Shown one piece after another: positions 8,020-17,156 of a DNA stretch of 59,609 nucleotides. Each line of letters starts with the position of its first letter. Within the stretch, counting starts at the first letter, position 1. Location of the stretch: the NCBI GenBank assembly GCA_000433355.1, contig FR893138.1, positions 33,122-92,730 of the forward strand. The letters are read 5' to 3'. The translations under genes and the position numbers were made by a program. The notes beneath the pieces are model-generated. The model searched no databases. It was not told the DNA's origin and saw nothing but the letters and a program-made list of their open reading frames with translations. Source of the stretch: Alistipes sp. CAG:435 (GTDB lineage: Bacteria > Bacteroidota > Bacteroidia > Bacteroidales > UBA932).

Positions 8020-8922
8020 TTATTTTGAATAAAAGACAAAGCGGTTTTTGTCGTAAAAATCCTTGACAAGATCGATTTTCTGGAAACCGGCCTCGCTGAA
8101 AACCTTCTGCGTCTCAGGGCCTAAAAGTTCATTGATCTCTGTAAGGCCCTTACCCTCAGCCGATAGACAGGTACGAGACAAGACGGCTATGGAGCGGTAG
8201 AACACCAACGGATCGCTGTCTTCCACAAACAAAGCCGTTGAAGGTTCATAGTTGAGGACATTGACTCGCATCTGAGATTTCTGCGACTCCATGATGTAAG
8301 GCGGGTTGCTCAAAATCAGATCGTAATCACCTTCGGTGAAGGTCTGATTCCCAGCCAGCACATCAGCGACCACAAACTTGGGAGCAGATGCCCCAGACTC
8401 CTTGATCTTGGCGGCGAAATCCTGCGAGGACGCCACCGCAACCGCTTTTTCCGAGATGTCAACACCTGTCACCTCGGCACCGGGAATATTCAGGGCCACC
8501 GTCCACGCAATGCAGCCTGAGCCTGTGCAGAGGTCAAGCACACGGACAGGTTTAGCCGACTTACCATAGGCCTTTCTCATCCTCTGCATTCTGGAGCCGA
8601 TCTTGATGGCCTCGCGGCACAGAAGTTCAGTCTCCGGGCGTGGGATAAGCACATCCGGGGTCACCTTGAACCTCAGACCGCAGAAATCCGCGAATCCTAT
8701 CACATACTGGACAGGCTCACCGGCGGCCAGTCTGTTCAAATCAGCGCCGAGACCTTCCAGAGACTTGTCCTTTACCTGATATTCAGGTTCCACGATATGG
8801 GTGTAACTTTTGGTGCCTATGCGGCTTTCGCAAAGCATAAGCATGATGTTTCTGGCTTCTTTCGTCGGATAGAGAGACTCCAGCCGCGCTACTCCTTCAT
8901 TAAGGAAATCCTTCAATAGCAT
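8020..8922 (-). CDS. prmC: Peptide chain release factor N5-glutamine methyltransferase
   Basis: 300 aa, usual family length. PrmC methylates the GGQ glutamine of release factors using S-adenosylmethionine. The N-terminal helical domain includes VQYVIGFADFCGLRF and the substrate-side motif IPRPETELL. The SAM-binding Rossmann core starts RVLDLCTGSGCIAW, and the catalytic NPPY is in LILSNPPYIMES near residue 214. It is the last gene of a run mrcA-like, ddl, prmC on the minus strand with gaps of 34 and 31 bp, so it is probably cotranscribed with cell-wall genes, and it is followed by a good terminator. Confidence 0.93.
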   Translation of the reverse strand: MLLKDFLNEGVARLESLYPTKEARNIMLMLCESRIGTKSYTHIVEPEYQVKDKSLEGLGADLNRLAAGEPVQYVIGFADFCGLRFKVTPDVLIPRPETELLCREAIKIGSRMQRMRKAYGKSAKPVRVLDLCTGSGCIAWTVALNIPGAEVTGVDISEKAVAVASSQDFAAKIKESGASAPKFVVADVLAGNQTFTEGDYDLILSNPPYIMESQKSQMRVNVLNYEPSTALFVEDSDPLVFYRSIAVLSRTCLSAEGKGLTEINELLGPETQKVFSEAGFQKIDLVKDFYDKNRFVFYSK

Positions 8923-8953
8923 AAGCTTAAAATTTAAAAGTTAGAATTGAACA

Positions 8954-9970
8954 TTATGAGTTTTCAATGATACCTGTCAGGAAATCAGTGATGTCAAGAC
9001 CCGCCGTGCGCACCATCTTTGGCACCAGAGAAGCACTTGTCATTCCAGGGATAGTGTTGACTTCCAAGAAGTACAGGCCATCCTCGGCAAGGATGTAATC
9101 CATCCTCACGACACCGGAGCAACCAAGGTGCGAATATATTCTCTTGCTCACTTCCTGAATATGTCCGCTCAGATCCTCACTGATCGGAGCCGGGCATATC
9201 TCCTGGCTTTGACCGTTATACTTGGCATCGTAGTCGAAGTAATCGTGCTCGGTGACTATCTGTATCACAGGCAAGGACTTGACTCCTTCCGCATCTGCAT
9301 AGGCGGCACAAGTGAGCTCCTGGCCAGGAATCCCTTGCTCGATGATGACCGAAGGGCCTTCAGAGAAGGCGAACCGGATCGCCTCAGGCAGATCCTCAGC
9401 CTTGCGGACCTTGGTGATCCCGAAGCTTGAGCCTCCGTCGGTAGGCTTCACGAACACCGGGAACTTAAGCTTTTCCACCACCTTACGGCAGACGGACTCG
9501 ATGTCCATTCCGTTGCGGACATAGACATCAGGGGCGCACTTGACGAAATCAACCTCACGCAGATAACTCTTGCAGGCGAACTTGTCGAAGGCGATCGCGG
9601 AGACAAACGCGCTGCAGCTGCTGAACGGAATCCCAAGCATCTCAAGATAACCCTGAAGCAGACCGTTTTCGCCCGGAGTGCCGTGCTGGACTATGTAGGC
9701 ATAGTCGAACTTTATCTTTTCTCCATAAACCTTCACGGAAAAATCCGTCTTGTCAATCTCCGGTCTGGCACCCTCGGCGAAAGGAATCCTCATAGAGTCC
9801 CGTTTCTTCATCGCCACAAGAGACCATTTACCGAACCGTGCGAAAATCTCATAGACATCGTACTTCGTCCCGTCGATGCGCGAAGCGACAAACTCCCCAC
9901 TGCGGCAAGCGACCTCCCATTCCGAAGAGTCGCTTCCATAAATCACTGCAATCCTCTGGTACTTGCCCAT
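8954..9970 (-). CDS. ddl: D-alanine--D-alanine ligase
   Basis: 338 aa. Makes the D-Ala-D-Ala dipeptide for peptidoglycan in the cytoplasm, using ATP. It is an ATP-grasp enzyme with an N-terminal domain starting RIAVIYGSDSSEWEVACRSG, a central ATP-binding part (FPVFVKPTDGGSSFGITKV), and the C-terminal metal and substrate loop RMDYILAEDGLYFLEVNTIP followed by GMTSASLVPKM. The VNTIPGMT signature near residue 305 is diagnostic. It sits between the class A PBP gene upstream and prmC downstream in the same direction, which fits a cell-wall operon. Confidence 0.94.
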   Translation of the reverse strand: MGKYQRIAVIYGSDSSEWEVACRSGEFVASRIDGTKYDVYEIFARFGKWSLVAMKKRDSMRIPFAEGARPEIDKTDFSVKVYGEKIKFDYAYIVQHGTPGENGLLQGYLEMLGIPFSSCSAFVSAIAFDKFACKSYLREVDFVKCAPDVYVRNGMDIESVCRKVVEKLKFPVFVKPTDGGSSFGITKVRKAEDLPEAIRFAFSEGPSVIIEQGIPGQELTCAAYADAEGVKSLPVIQIVTEHDYFDYDAKYNGQSQEICPAPISEDLSGHIQEVSKRIYSHLGCSGVVRMDYILAEDGLYFLEVNTIPGMTSASLVPKMVRTAGLDITDFLTGIIENS

Positions 9971-10004
9971 ATTCCTATATTAAATATTCCTAATATATTC
10001 CTTT

Positions 10005-12356
10005 TTATTCAAAATAGTAGTCCTCCGTCTTCTGCTGCACGTCCGTGGCGTCATTGTCGCCTCCGGTACAGTTCAGGTCGAAGCTCACGCCGGCAGGGGC
10101 GATGAAGCGGTCGTTCTCCGAGATTCCGAGGGTACCGTCCTCAACTACCTTGCGCATGAATATTCCCCAGGTAGGGAGGGACATATGCGCGCCTTGGCCG
10201 TAAGTGATTGACTGGAAGTGCACCTGGCGGTCCTCCGCGCCCGTCCATATTCCCGCCACGAGAGTCGGGGTGTAGCCTATGAACCATCCGTCGGCGTTAT
10301 CGTTGGTGGTTCCGGTCTTTCCGGCGATCTCGCCCATCAGTTTGTAGCGGTAGCGGAGCCTGCTGGCGGTTCCGCCCTGCACCACGCCTTCCATCAGGTT
10401 GACCATCAGGTAGGCGGTGTTCTCCCCTATCGCCTCGCGCTTGCGGTTCGTGAACTCGCTGATGACGTTGCCCTGGTTGTCCTCGATCCTGGTCACAAAC
10501 ATCGGCTCGATATAGACTCCCCTGGACGGGAACGTGTTGTAGGCGGCCACCATCTCCCAAAGCGACAGGTCAGCCGGTCCGACACAAAGCGCCGGAACCT
10601 CGTCGATGTGGCTCTGGATGCCCATCCTGCGCATCATATCCGCCATCGCCTCTGGGCCGAACTGCTTCATCAGGTAGGCCGAGATGTTGTTCGAGCTGTT
10701 CGTGAGACCCCATTTCAGTGTGACGGTCTTACCGATCCACTGCTCCTTGTCGGTGCTTCGAGGGGTCCAGGTGTTGCCGTCAGGAAGGACGAACGTCTGC
10801 GGAAGGTTCACGACCTTGTCGCACGGAGTCATACCCTCCTGCATCGCCAGCGTGTAGAGGAACGGTTTGATCGTCGAACCGACCTGACGCTTGCCCTGAC
10901 GGACATTGTCGTACTTGAAATAGCGGTAGTTCGGACCTCCGACGTAGGCCTTCACGTGTCCCGTGCCCGGCTCCATCGCCACGAAGGCCGTACGGAGAAT
11001 CGACTTGTAGTAACGGATCGAATCGTCCGGCGTCATCGTAGTGTCGGCGTAACCTTTCTTATTATAGGCGAACACACGCATCTTCACCGGTCGGGAGAAC
11101 GTCTTGAGGATCTGAGCCTCGGTCAGTCCCTCTTTCTTGAGGGTGCGGTAACGGTCGCTCCAACGTCTGGCCTGACGCATGACCCTGTCCCTTGTCTCCT
11201 CGTCTATGTCGTTGGAGAAAGGCTTGTGGGTCTTGCTCCGCAGATCCCTGCGGAAGTCAGCCTGAAGGTCGCGGATCCTCTCGGCGACAGCCTCCTCGGC
11301 ATATTTCTGCATCTTGTAGTTGATGGTCGTGTAGATCCGCAGACCGTCCCTGTCAAGGTCATACTTGCTTCCGTCAGCCTTCTTGTTCTTCTCAAGCCAG
11401 CCATACAGGTCGTCCGTGGCCCAGGCAAGCGAGTCGGCGGAATAGTCCTCGACCATCGTATAGTCGGACTTGCGAGGCTTTCTGGCGTTCATCACGCGGC
11501 GAACCATATCCCTGAAATACGGGGCCAGACCGGCGTTGTGGTCCTGCACCTCATAGTTGAGCTCTATAGGGATCAGACGGATGGAATCCCTCTGGGACTT
11601 GTCCAGATAGCCGGCCTTCTCCATCTGGCCGATCACAAAGTTCCTTCTGGTCAGAGCCTTGTCCGGATTGATGGCCGGATTGTACCTCGTCGGCTTGTTG
11701 ACCATTCCCACAAGCATAGCGCTCTCCTCGACAGAAAGCTCGGACGGGAGCTTCCCGAAGAATGTCTCCGAAGCCGAACGCACACCGTACGCACCGCTGC
11801 CGAAGAATATGGAGTTGAGGTACATCGTCATAATCTCGTCCTTGGTGTAGTCCCTTTCGAGCTTCACGGCGGTGATCCATTCCTTCAGCTTGATCCACAC
11901 CATTTTGGCATGATATATTCCCGGAATCCTACGCCCCATCCCGGCCCTCGGATAAAGGGTCTTCGCCAACTGCTGGGTGATCGTGCTGCCGCCGCCCTGG
12001 CTTGAGTTGTGCAGCAGGATCGTCTTGACCAGCACACGTCCCAGTCCCTTGAAATCAATTCCGGAATGCTTGTAGAAACGCACGTCCTCCGTGGCCACGG
12101 CGGCGTGCACAAGATTCGGGGAGATCTCGTCGTAGGAAACGTAGGTCCTGTTCTCGATGTGGAACGTCGTCAGGATCTCCCCGTCCTCCGCGATGACCTG
12201 CGTGGCCAGCTTGTTGTCAGGGTTTTCCAGATCCTTGAACGACGGGATGTCGGCGAACATCCAGACAAGGAGTATCATAAAGACAAGAAGCAGCACCGGA
12301 AACGTCACCACGATCCAGAACCACTTGATTATTTTCTTTCGAGTCGAGTCGGTCAT
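10005..12356 (-). CDS. mrcA: Class A penicillin-binding protein (PBP1A-type, bifunctional)
   Basis: 783 aa inner-membrane protein with one N-terminal anchor (about residues 12-33). The GT51 glycosyltransferase domain (about 60-240) has VATEDVRFYKHSGIDFKG and GGSTITQQLAKTLYP. The transpeptidase domain (about 420-760) has the active-site SxxK in GSTIKPFLY, SSN in TNSSNNIS and the KTGTT triad element in IAGKTGTTNDN. It polymerises glycan strands and cross-links peptides. The C-terminal tail is acidic (DNDATDVQQKTEDYYFE). First gene of the run with ddl and prmC. Gene symbol follows the common name for this family; orthology to a particular E. coli PBP is not implied. Confidence 0.93.
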   Translation of the reverse strand: MTDSTRKKIIKWFWIVVTFPVLLLVFMILLVWMFADIPSFKDLENPDNKLATQVIAEDGEILTTFHIENRTYVSYDEISPNLVHAAVATEDVRFYKHSGIDFKGLGRVLVKTILLHNSSQGGGSTITQQLAKTLYPRAGMGRRIPGIYHAKMVWIKLKEWITAVKLERDYTKDEIMTMYLNSIFFGSGAYGVRSASETFFGKLPSELSVEESAMLVGMVNKPTRYNPAINPDKALTRRNFVIGQMEKAGYLDKSQRDSIRLIPIELNYEVQDHNAGLAPYFRDMVRRVMNARKPRKSDYTMVEDYSADSLAWATDDLYGWLEKNKKADGSKYDLDRDGLRIYTTINYKMQKYAEEAVAERIRDLQADFRRDLRSKTHKPFSNDIDEETRDRVMRQARRWSDRYRTLKKEGLTEAQILKTFSRPVKMRVFAYNKKGYADTTMTPDDSIRYYKSILRTAFVAMEPGTGHVKAYVGGPNYRYFKYDNVRQGKRQVGSTIKPFLYTLAMQEGMTPCDKVVNLPQTFVLPDGNTWTPRSTDKEQWIGKTVTLKWGLTNSSNNISAYLMKQFGPEAMADMMRRMGIQSHIDEVPALCVGPADLSLWEMVAAYNTFPSRGVYIEPMFVTRIEDNQGNVISEFTNRKREAIGENTAYLMVNLMEGVVQGGTASRLRYRYKLMGEIAGKTGTTNDNADGWFIGYTPTLVAGIWTGAEDRQVHFQSITYGQGAHMSLPTWGIFMRKVVEDGTLGISENDRFIAPAGVSFDLNCTGGDNDATDVQQKTEDYYFE

Positions 12357-12364
12357 AATAAAGA

Positions 12365-12372
12365 CAAATTTA
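12365..12372 (-). promoter_or_regulatory. -7 box of the PBP1A/ddl/prmC unit
   Basis: TAAATTTG (minus strand) is a perfect -7 match only 8 bp upstream of the PBP start codon, implying a very short leader. No convincing -33 TTTG is present. Confidence 0.4.
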
Positions 12373-12462
12373 TAACAAAATTTGGAAAATTGCCCAGTTT
12401 GTGGCTTACTTTGCAGATTGAAATGGCAAACTATCTATGAAAGGCCTGTAAAATAGAACAAT

Positions 12463-14778
12463 ATGGCAGACAATCTAGTTATCGTCGAGTCTCCGGCCAA
12501 AGCCAAGACTATACAAAAATTCCTGGGTAACGGCTATGAGGTGAAATCCAGCTTCGGCCACATCAGGGATCTTCAGGACAAGAAGCTGAGTGTGGATGTG
12601 GAAAGGAACTTCACTCCTGAGTATGTCATACCTTCCGACAAGAAGAAGGTCGTGGCGGAGCTCAAGAAAGCGGCGGCAAGCGCTTCCACAGTATGGCTCG
12701 CGTCCGATGAGGACCGAGAGGGAGAGGCCATCTCCTGGCACCTCTTCGAGACTCTCGGACTTAATGAGGCACATACAAGGAGAATCGTTTTCCACGAGAT
12801 CACCAAGGACGCTATCGTGAACGCCGTGCGGAACCCGCGCTCCATAGACATGAACCTCGTGAACGCCCAACAGGCGCGCAGGGTCCTGGACAGGCTTGTG
12901 GGCTTCGAGCTTTCACCTGTCCTTTGGAGAAAGATCCAGCCTAAGCTTTCGGCGGGTCGTGTGCAGTCCGTGGCCTTGAGGCTTGTGGTGGAGAGGGAAA
13001 AGGAGATCATGGCGTTCGAGAACGAGGCCTTCTACAAGGTCGAGGCATTCTTCCATCCGGCCGGATTCCCGGCGGCGGTCAAGGTCAAGGCCGTCCTCGA
13101 CACAAAGTTCAAGACAATCGACGAGGCGAGGAAATTCCTCCAGGACTGCATCGGAGCGGACTTCACTGTCTCCGATGTGGAGAAGAAAGAGGCCACACGC
13201 TTCCCGGCAGCCCCGTTCACGACATCGACTCTCCAGCAAGAGGCCGCAAGGAAGCTGCGTTTCCCTGTAAGTATGACGATGAGGGTGGCCCAGAGTCTCT
13301 ACGAGCGCGGTCTCATCACCTACATGAGAACAGACTCCACGAACCTCTCGACCCTGGCACTCGGCGCGGCGAAGAAATTCATCACCGGAAACTTCGGTCC
13401 TGAATATTCCAAGACACGCCAGTTCAAGACCCACAGCAAGGGTGCGCAGGAGGCCCACGAGGCGATCCGCCCGACATACATAGAGAACACTGAGATCGAG
13501 GGCACGGCGCAGGAGCAGAAGCTCTACAACCTCATCTGGAAGAGGACGGTGGCGTCGCAGATGGCTGACGCGAAGGTCCTCAACACCACCCTGAGGGTGG
13601 CTTCCGACAAGAGATCAGAGAAGTTCAACGCCCAGGCCACGCAGGTCCTGTTCGACGGATTCCTTAAATTATATATCGAGGGGACGGACAACCAGGAGGC
13701 CGAGGAAGAGGAGGTTATGCTCCCGGACCTTCAGGTAGGGACCAAGATGGAGGAGAAGGGCATAAACGCGGAGTGCAAGTTCACCGCCGCGCCGCCAAGA
13801 TATTCAGAGGCCACTTTGGTCAAGAAGCTTGAGGAGCTCGGCATCGGCCGTCCTTCCACCTACGCACCGACCATCGCCACTCTGACCACCGGACGCGGCT
13901 ACATCGTCAAGGGTGACAAGGAAGGCAAGAAAATCACAGTCAATGACCTGGAGCTCAGGAACGGGAATATTTCCGAAAAATCCAAGACGGAGACCGTCGG
14001 CGCCGAAAGGGGCAGGCTGCTCCCGCAGGAGATCGGAATGATAGTGACCGACTACCTTGAGAAGAATTTCACCGACATCATGGGGTACGACTTCACAGCC
14101 AACGTCGAGAAGGAGTTCGACCAGATCGCGGACGGCAATCTCGTGTGGAACGATGTCATCGGGGCTTTCTACACTCCTTTCCACAAGAAGGTGGACGAGG
14201 TGCTGCATGACGGAAACTACAGCCATGTGTCAAAGGAACTCGGCACGGACAGCGAGGGCAACAAGATCACCGCTAAGTTCGGCAAGTTCGGGCCTTACAT
14301 CCAGAAGGGCGAGGGCGAGAAAGCGCAGTACGCGTCCCTCGGAAAGGACCAGCTCATCGAGAACATCACCCTTGAGGACGCGCTGAAAATGTTCCAGCTG
14401 CCCCGCACGGTCGGAGAATATAACGGTGTCGAGGTCATCGCCCTGAAAGGACGCTTCGGACCATTCCTGAAATATGGCGACAGGAATTTCTCGATTCCTC
14501 GCGGCAAGGATCCTCTCAAGATCACATTGGACGAATGCGCGGCCATCATAGAGGACGGCCTGAGCAAGACCGCCGCCAATTCTGTGATGGCTGAATATAA
14601 GGACAGTGACATCCAGGTGATCAACGGTCGTTACGGCCCGTACATCAAGCACGCCGGCTCAAACTACAAGATTCCGAAGGAGACTGACGCGGCCACTCTC
14701 ACAGAGGCGGCCTGCCTGGAGATCATTAACAATTCAAAACCAACGGAAAAAGGGCGCCGTCACTTTAAGAAATCTTGA
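12463..14778 (+). CDS. topA: DNA topoisomerase I (type IA)
   Basis: 771 aa. Relaxes negative supercoils through a 5'-phosphotyrosine intermediate. The Toprim domain begins NLVIVESPAKAKTIQKFLG and holds the acidic metal motif DEDREGEAISWHL near residue 85. The catalytic tyrosine lies in RGLITYMRTDSTNLS near residue 285. GIGRPSTYAPTIATL follows near residue 462. The C-terminus has lysine- and glycine-rich topo-C repeats (KFGKFGPYIQKG, KGRFGPFLKYGD, NGRYGPYIKHAG) and ends KGRRHFKKS, with no Cys4 zinc fingers, as is usual in Bacteroidota. Divergent from the PBP gene. Intact and of usual length. Confidence 0.96.
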   Translation: MADNLVIVESPAKAKTIQKFLGNGYEVKSSFGHIRDLQDKKLSVDVERNFTPEYVIPSDKKKVVAELKKAAASASTVWLASDEDREGEAISWHLFETLGLNEAHTRRIVFHEITKDAIVNAVRNPRSIDMNLVNAQQARRVLDRLVGFELSPVLWRKIQPKLSAGRVQSVALRLVVEREKEIMAFENEAFYKVEAFFHPAGFPAAVKVKAVLDTKFKTIDEARKFLQDCIGADFTVSDVEKKEATRFPAAPFTTSTLQQEAARKLRFPVSMTMRVAQSLYERGLITYMRTDSTNLSTLALGAAKKFITGNFGPEYSKTRQFKTHSKGAQEAHEAIRPTYIENTEIEGTAQEQKLYNLIWKRTVASQMADAKVLNTTLRVASDKRSEKFNAQATQVLFDGFLKLYIEGTDNQEAEEEEVMLPDLQVGTKMEEKGINAECKFTAAPPRYSEATLVKKLEELGIGRPSTYAPTIATLTTGRGYIVKGDKEGKKITVNDLELRNGNISEKSKTETVGAERGRLLPQEIGMIVTDYLEKNFTDIMGYDFTANVEKEFDQIADGNLVWNDVIGAFYTPFHKKVDEVLHDGNYSHVSKELGTDSEGNKITAKFGKFGPYIQKGEGEKAQYASLGKDQLIENITLEDALKMFQLPRTVGEYNGVEVIALKGRFGPFLKYGDRNFSIPRGKDPLKITLDECAAIIEDGLSKTAANSVMAEYKDSDIQVINGRYGPYIKHAGSNYKIPKETDAATLTEAACLEIINNSKPTEKGRRHFKKS

Positions 14779-14832
14779 TATTTTAAGATTTTTTATATAA
14801 TTTAGCGGCTGTTTAGTTATAAATCGAAAGCA

Positions 14833-15345
14833 ATGGCAACTTATCACATTGATCAGATTGACCAGAAGATCCTTTCTTTCTTGGTCAACAACGCCAGGAT
14901 GCCTTTCCTGGAGATCGCCCGTGAGTGCGGTGTTTCTGGAGCCGCTATTCATCAGAGAGTCAAAAGACTGGAAACCAACGGAGTCATCACAGGATCAAGG
15001 CTGCTCGTGAAACCTCAGGCATTGGGGCTCAACGTGTGCGCTTTCATCAGCGTAACCCTGTCAGAGGCGGACAAATATCCCGAGGTAGTGGCGAACCTGA
15101 AGAAGATCGCCGAGATTGTGGAATGTCATTTCGTAACAGGAAAGGCCGCTCTGCTCCTCAAGGCATATTGCTTTGACAATGATCACCTTATGGAGATTCT
15201 TATCAACACGATCCAGAATATTCCTTACATCCAGTCAACCGAGACGATGATCTCCCTCGACCAGGCGATCGAGCGTCAGGTCTGGGTCAAGGACTACAAA
15301 CGGACAAACTACCAGCCTAACGAGTTCGCGAAGAAGACGAAATAA
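14833..15345 (+). CDS. Lrp/AsnC family transcriptional regulator
   Basis: 170 aa. An N-terminal winged HTH (residues 1-60: DQIDQKILSFLVNNARMPFL, EIARECGVSGAAIHQRVKRL) is followed by the RAM/AsnC ligand-binding domain (about 70-150: VCAFISVTLSEADKYPEVVA, then CHFVTGKAALLLKAYC). Members bind DNA as multimers and respond to amino acids. The last 29 bp overlap the 3' end of the convergent ispD gene, so the two transcripts are antisense there. Slightly longer than the usual 150-160 aa because of a basic tail (NYQPNEFAKKTK). The effector cannot be inferred. Confidence 0.92.
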   Translation: MATYHIDQIDQKILSFLVNNARMPFLEIARECGVSGAAIHQRVKRLETNGVITGSRLLVKPQALGLNVCAFISVTLSEADKYPEVVANLKKIAEIVECHFVTGKAALLLKAYCFDNDHLMEILINTIQNIPYIQSTETMISLDQAIERQVWVKDYKRTNYQPNEFAKKTK

Positions 15346-16045
15346 TCAGTCTTGCGAGGGCCAGATCCTCGGGGGACGTCAATTTGAAGTTATACCTCTC
15401 TCCGGCACAGAAGGAGAGGGGTATTCCTTTTTTGCGCGCGACGGACGCATCATCGGTGAAAGCGGTGTCAAAGGCTTGCGAATATGCCGACTTGATGTCC
15501 TCTGACAGAAACATTTGCGGAGTCTGAGCTCCGAAAATCCGGCTTCTGTCAACATTCTCCCCTTCCGGCGAGACAAGAATCTCGTTCCCGTCCGCGTCCT
15601 TTACCCGGTCGATGACCTTGAGGGTGTCGACCGACGGGATGACGGGAATCAAGGCACGGACTCCGCCCGAATCCATCCTCTCGAACATATTCCCTATCAG
15701 TTTTGGCGAAAGGAGCGGTCTGACACCATCGTGGATGGCGACCACGGCCCCATCCGGGACCTTTTTCAAGGCGTTCCTTACGGAATGGAAGCGGGTGAAC
15801 CCTCCGGAAACCAATGTCTGAGGACAGTTGAAGTCCGAAACGAGGCAATAGTCCTTCCAAAAAGCAATATGGTCCCCGGGAAGGACAGTGACTACCTTGA
15901 TGTCCGGGACAACGGAAATGAACGCTTCGATCGTCCTGCGGAGAATCGGAACACCTCCCAGATCCAGAAATTGTTTCGGAACCGTGGCACCCATCCTGAC
16001 GCCGCTTCCGGCGGCCATGACTATTAATATTCGTTTTCTGCTCAT
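15317..16045 (-). CDS. ispD: 2-C-methyl-D-erythritol 4-phosphate cytidylyltransferase
   Basis: 242 aa. Third step of the non-mevalonate isoprenoid pathway: transfers CMP from CTP to methylerythritol phosphate. The N-terminal nucleotide loop reads ILIVMAAGSGVRMGATVPKQ. A VAIHDGVRPLLSP motif lies near residue 104, and a FGAQTPQMF segment near residue 170 is followed by DDASVARKKG. All are typical of IspD. Length is usual. It overlaps the 3' end of the Lrp gene by 29 bp and is divergent from mreB. Confidence 0.93.
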   Translation of the reverse strand: MSRKRILIVMAAGSGVRMGATVPKQFLDLGGVPILRRTIEAFISVVPDIKVVTVLPGDHIAFWKDYCLVSDFNCPQTLVSGGFTRFHSVRNALKKVPDGAVVAIHDGVRPLLSPKLIGNMFERMDSGGVRALIPVIPSVDTLKVIDRVKDADGNEILVSPEGENVDRSRIFGAQTPQMFLSEDIKSAYSQAFDTAFTDDASVARKKGIPLSFCAGERYNFKLTSPEDLALARLIISSSSRTR

Positions 16046-16056
16046 AATAATTCTTA

Positions 16057-16086
16057 CAAATATAACTTTTTTCGTATATTTACAAA
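16057..16086 (-). promoter_or_regulatory. Promoter of ispD
   Basis: On the minus strand TTTG (16086-16083) and TATATTTG (16064-16057) are spaced by 18 nt, a full match to the Bacteroidota consensus. The start codon is only 11 bp downstream, so the mRNA leader should be very short. Confidence 0.6.
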
Positions 16087-16133
16087 TTGTATAGAAGACA
16101 ATAAAAATTTTAGGAATCGAATATAGTACAGCT

Positions 16134-17156
16134 ATGGCATTTTCATTTCTGACTCAGGAGATAGCGATGGACCTCGGAACAGCCAACACCGTCATTTTCA
16201 GGAATGACGACATTGTGATGGACGCCCCGAGCATTGTCGCGATAGACAACAACACAGGCAAATGCATAGCCATCGGTCAGCAGGCCAAGCTCATGCATGA
16301 GCACACTAACCCCGGAATCAAGACCATCAGGCCTCTGAGGAACGGCGTGATCGCCGACTTCAACGCCGCCGAGATGATGATCAAGGGCTTCATCAAGCAG
16401 GTCAACAACAAGAAGAGATCCCTTTTCACCCCGAACCTCAAGATTGTGGTCGGCATTACTTCCGGAAGCACCCAGGTGGAGATCAGGGCCGTGCGCGACT
16501 CCTGCGAGCATGCCGGAGGACGTGATGTCTATCTGATCTACGAGCCTATGGCTGCCGCGCTTGGTATCGGGCTGGACGTGGAGGCGCCGAAAGGCAACAT
16601 GGTTGTTGACATAGGCGGAGGTACGGCCGAGATCGCCGTGATCTCTTTGGGCGGCATCGTCCAGCAGGAAAGCATCAACACGGCCGGCGATGTGTTCAAC
16701 AGTGACATCCAGTACTACATGCGCCAGCAGCACAACATCAAGATCGGAGAGACCACGGCGGAGAAGATCAAGATCGCGGTCGGAGCCGTGATTCCGGATC
16801 TGGACGAAGAACCGGAGCCATACGTTGTGAACGGTCCGAACCTGATGACAGCCCACCCTGTCGAGGCCGCGGTCACCTATCAGGAGATCGCCCATTGCCT
16901 CGACAAGTCGATAGCCAAGCTGGAGTCATCCATCCTTCATGTGCTTGAGCTGACACCTCCGGAGTTATATTCAGACATCGTGGAGAACGGAATATTCCTT
17001 TCCGGCGGCGGCGCTTTGCTGCGTGGTCTCGCCAAGAGGTTCACAGAGAAGGTCAACATCCAGTTCCATGTCGCGGAGGATCCGCTGCGCGCCGTGGCCA
17101 GAGGTACCTGCATAGCGCTTAAAAAGACATCCAACTACTCATTCCTGATGAGATAA
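16134..17156 (+). CDS. mreB: Rod shape-determining protein MreB (bacterial actin)
   Basis: 340 aa. Actin-fold ATPase forming membrane-bound filaments that guide the elongasome. Motifs seen: phosphate-1 loop IAMDLGTANTVIF at residues 10-22, phosphate-2 MVVDIGGGTAEIAVISLGG near 158-176, and adenosine loop IFLSGGGALLRGL near 285. The hydrophobic N-terminus (MAFSFLTQE) can serve as membrane anchor. First gene of the mreBCD-mrdA-rodA operon; its stop TAA shares an A with the mreC ATG. Confidence 0.96.
   Translation: MAFSFLTQEIAMDLGTANTVIFRNDDIVMDAPSIVAIDNNTGKCIAIGQQAKLMHEHTNPGIKTIRPLRNGVIADFNAAEMMIKGFIKQVNNKKRSLFTPNLKIVVGITSGSTQVEIRAVRDSCEHAGGRDVYLIYEPMAAALGIGLDVEAPKGNMVVDIGGGTAEIAVISLGGIVQQESINTAGDVFNSDIQYYMRQQHNIKIGETTAEKIKIAVGAVIPDLDEEPEPYVVNGPNLMTAHPVEAAVTYQEIAHCLDKSIAKLESSILHVLELTPPELYSDIVENGIFLSGGGALLRGLAKRFTEKVNIQFHVAEDPLRAVARGTCIALKKTSNYSFLMR

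Noticed and set aside
10218..12005. 595-codon open frame on the plus strand across the class A PBP gene
   Set aside because: It lies wholly antisense to a gene with all expected motifs, its translation is Val/Arg/His/Leu-rich without any family signal, and such shadows are common where third positions are GC-rich.
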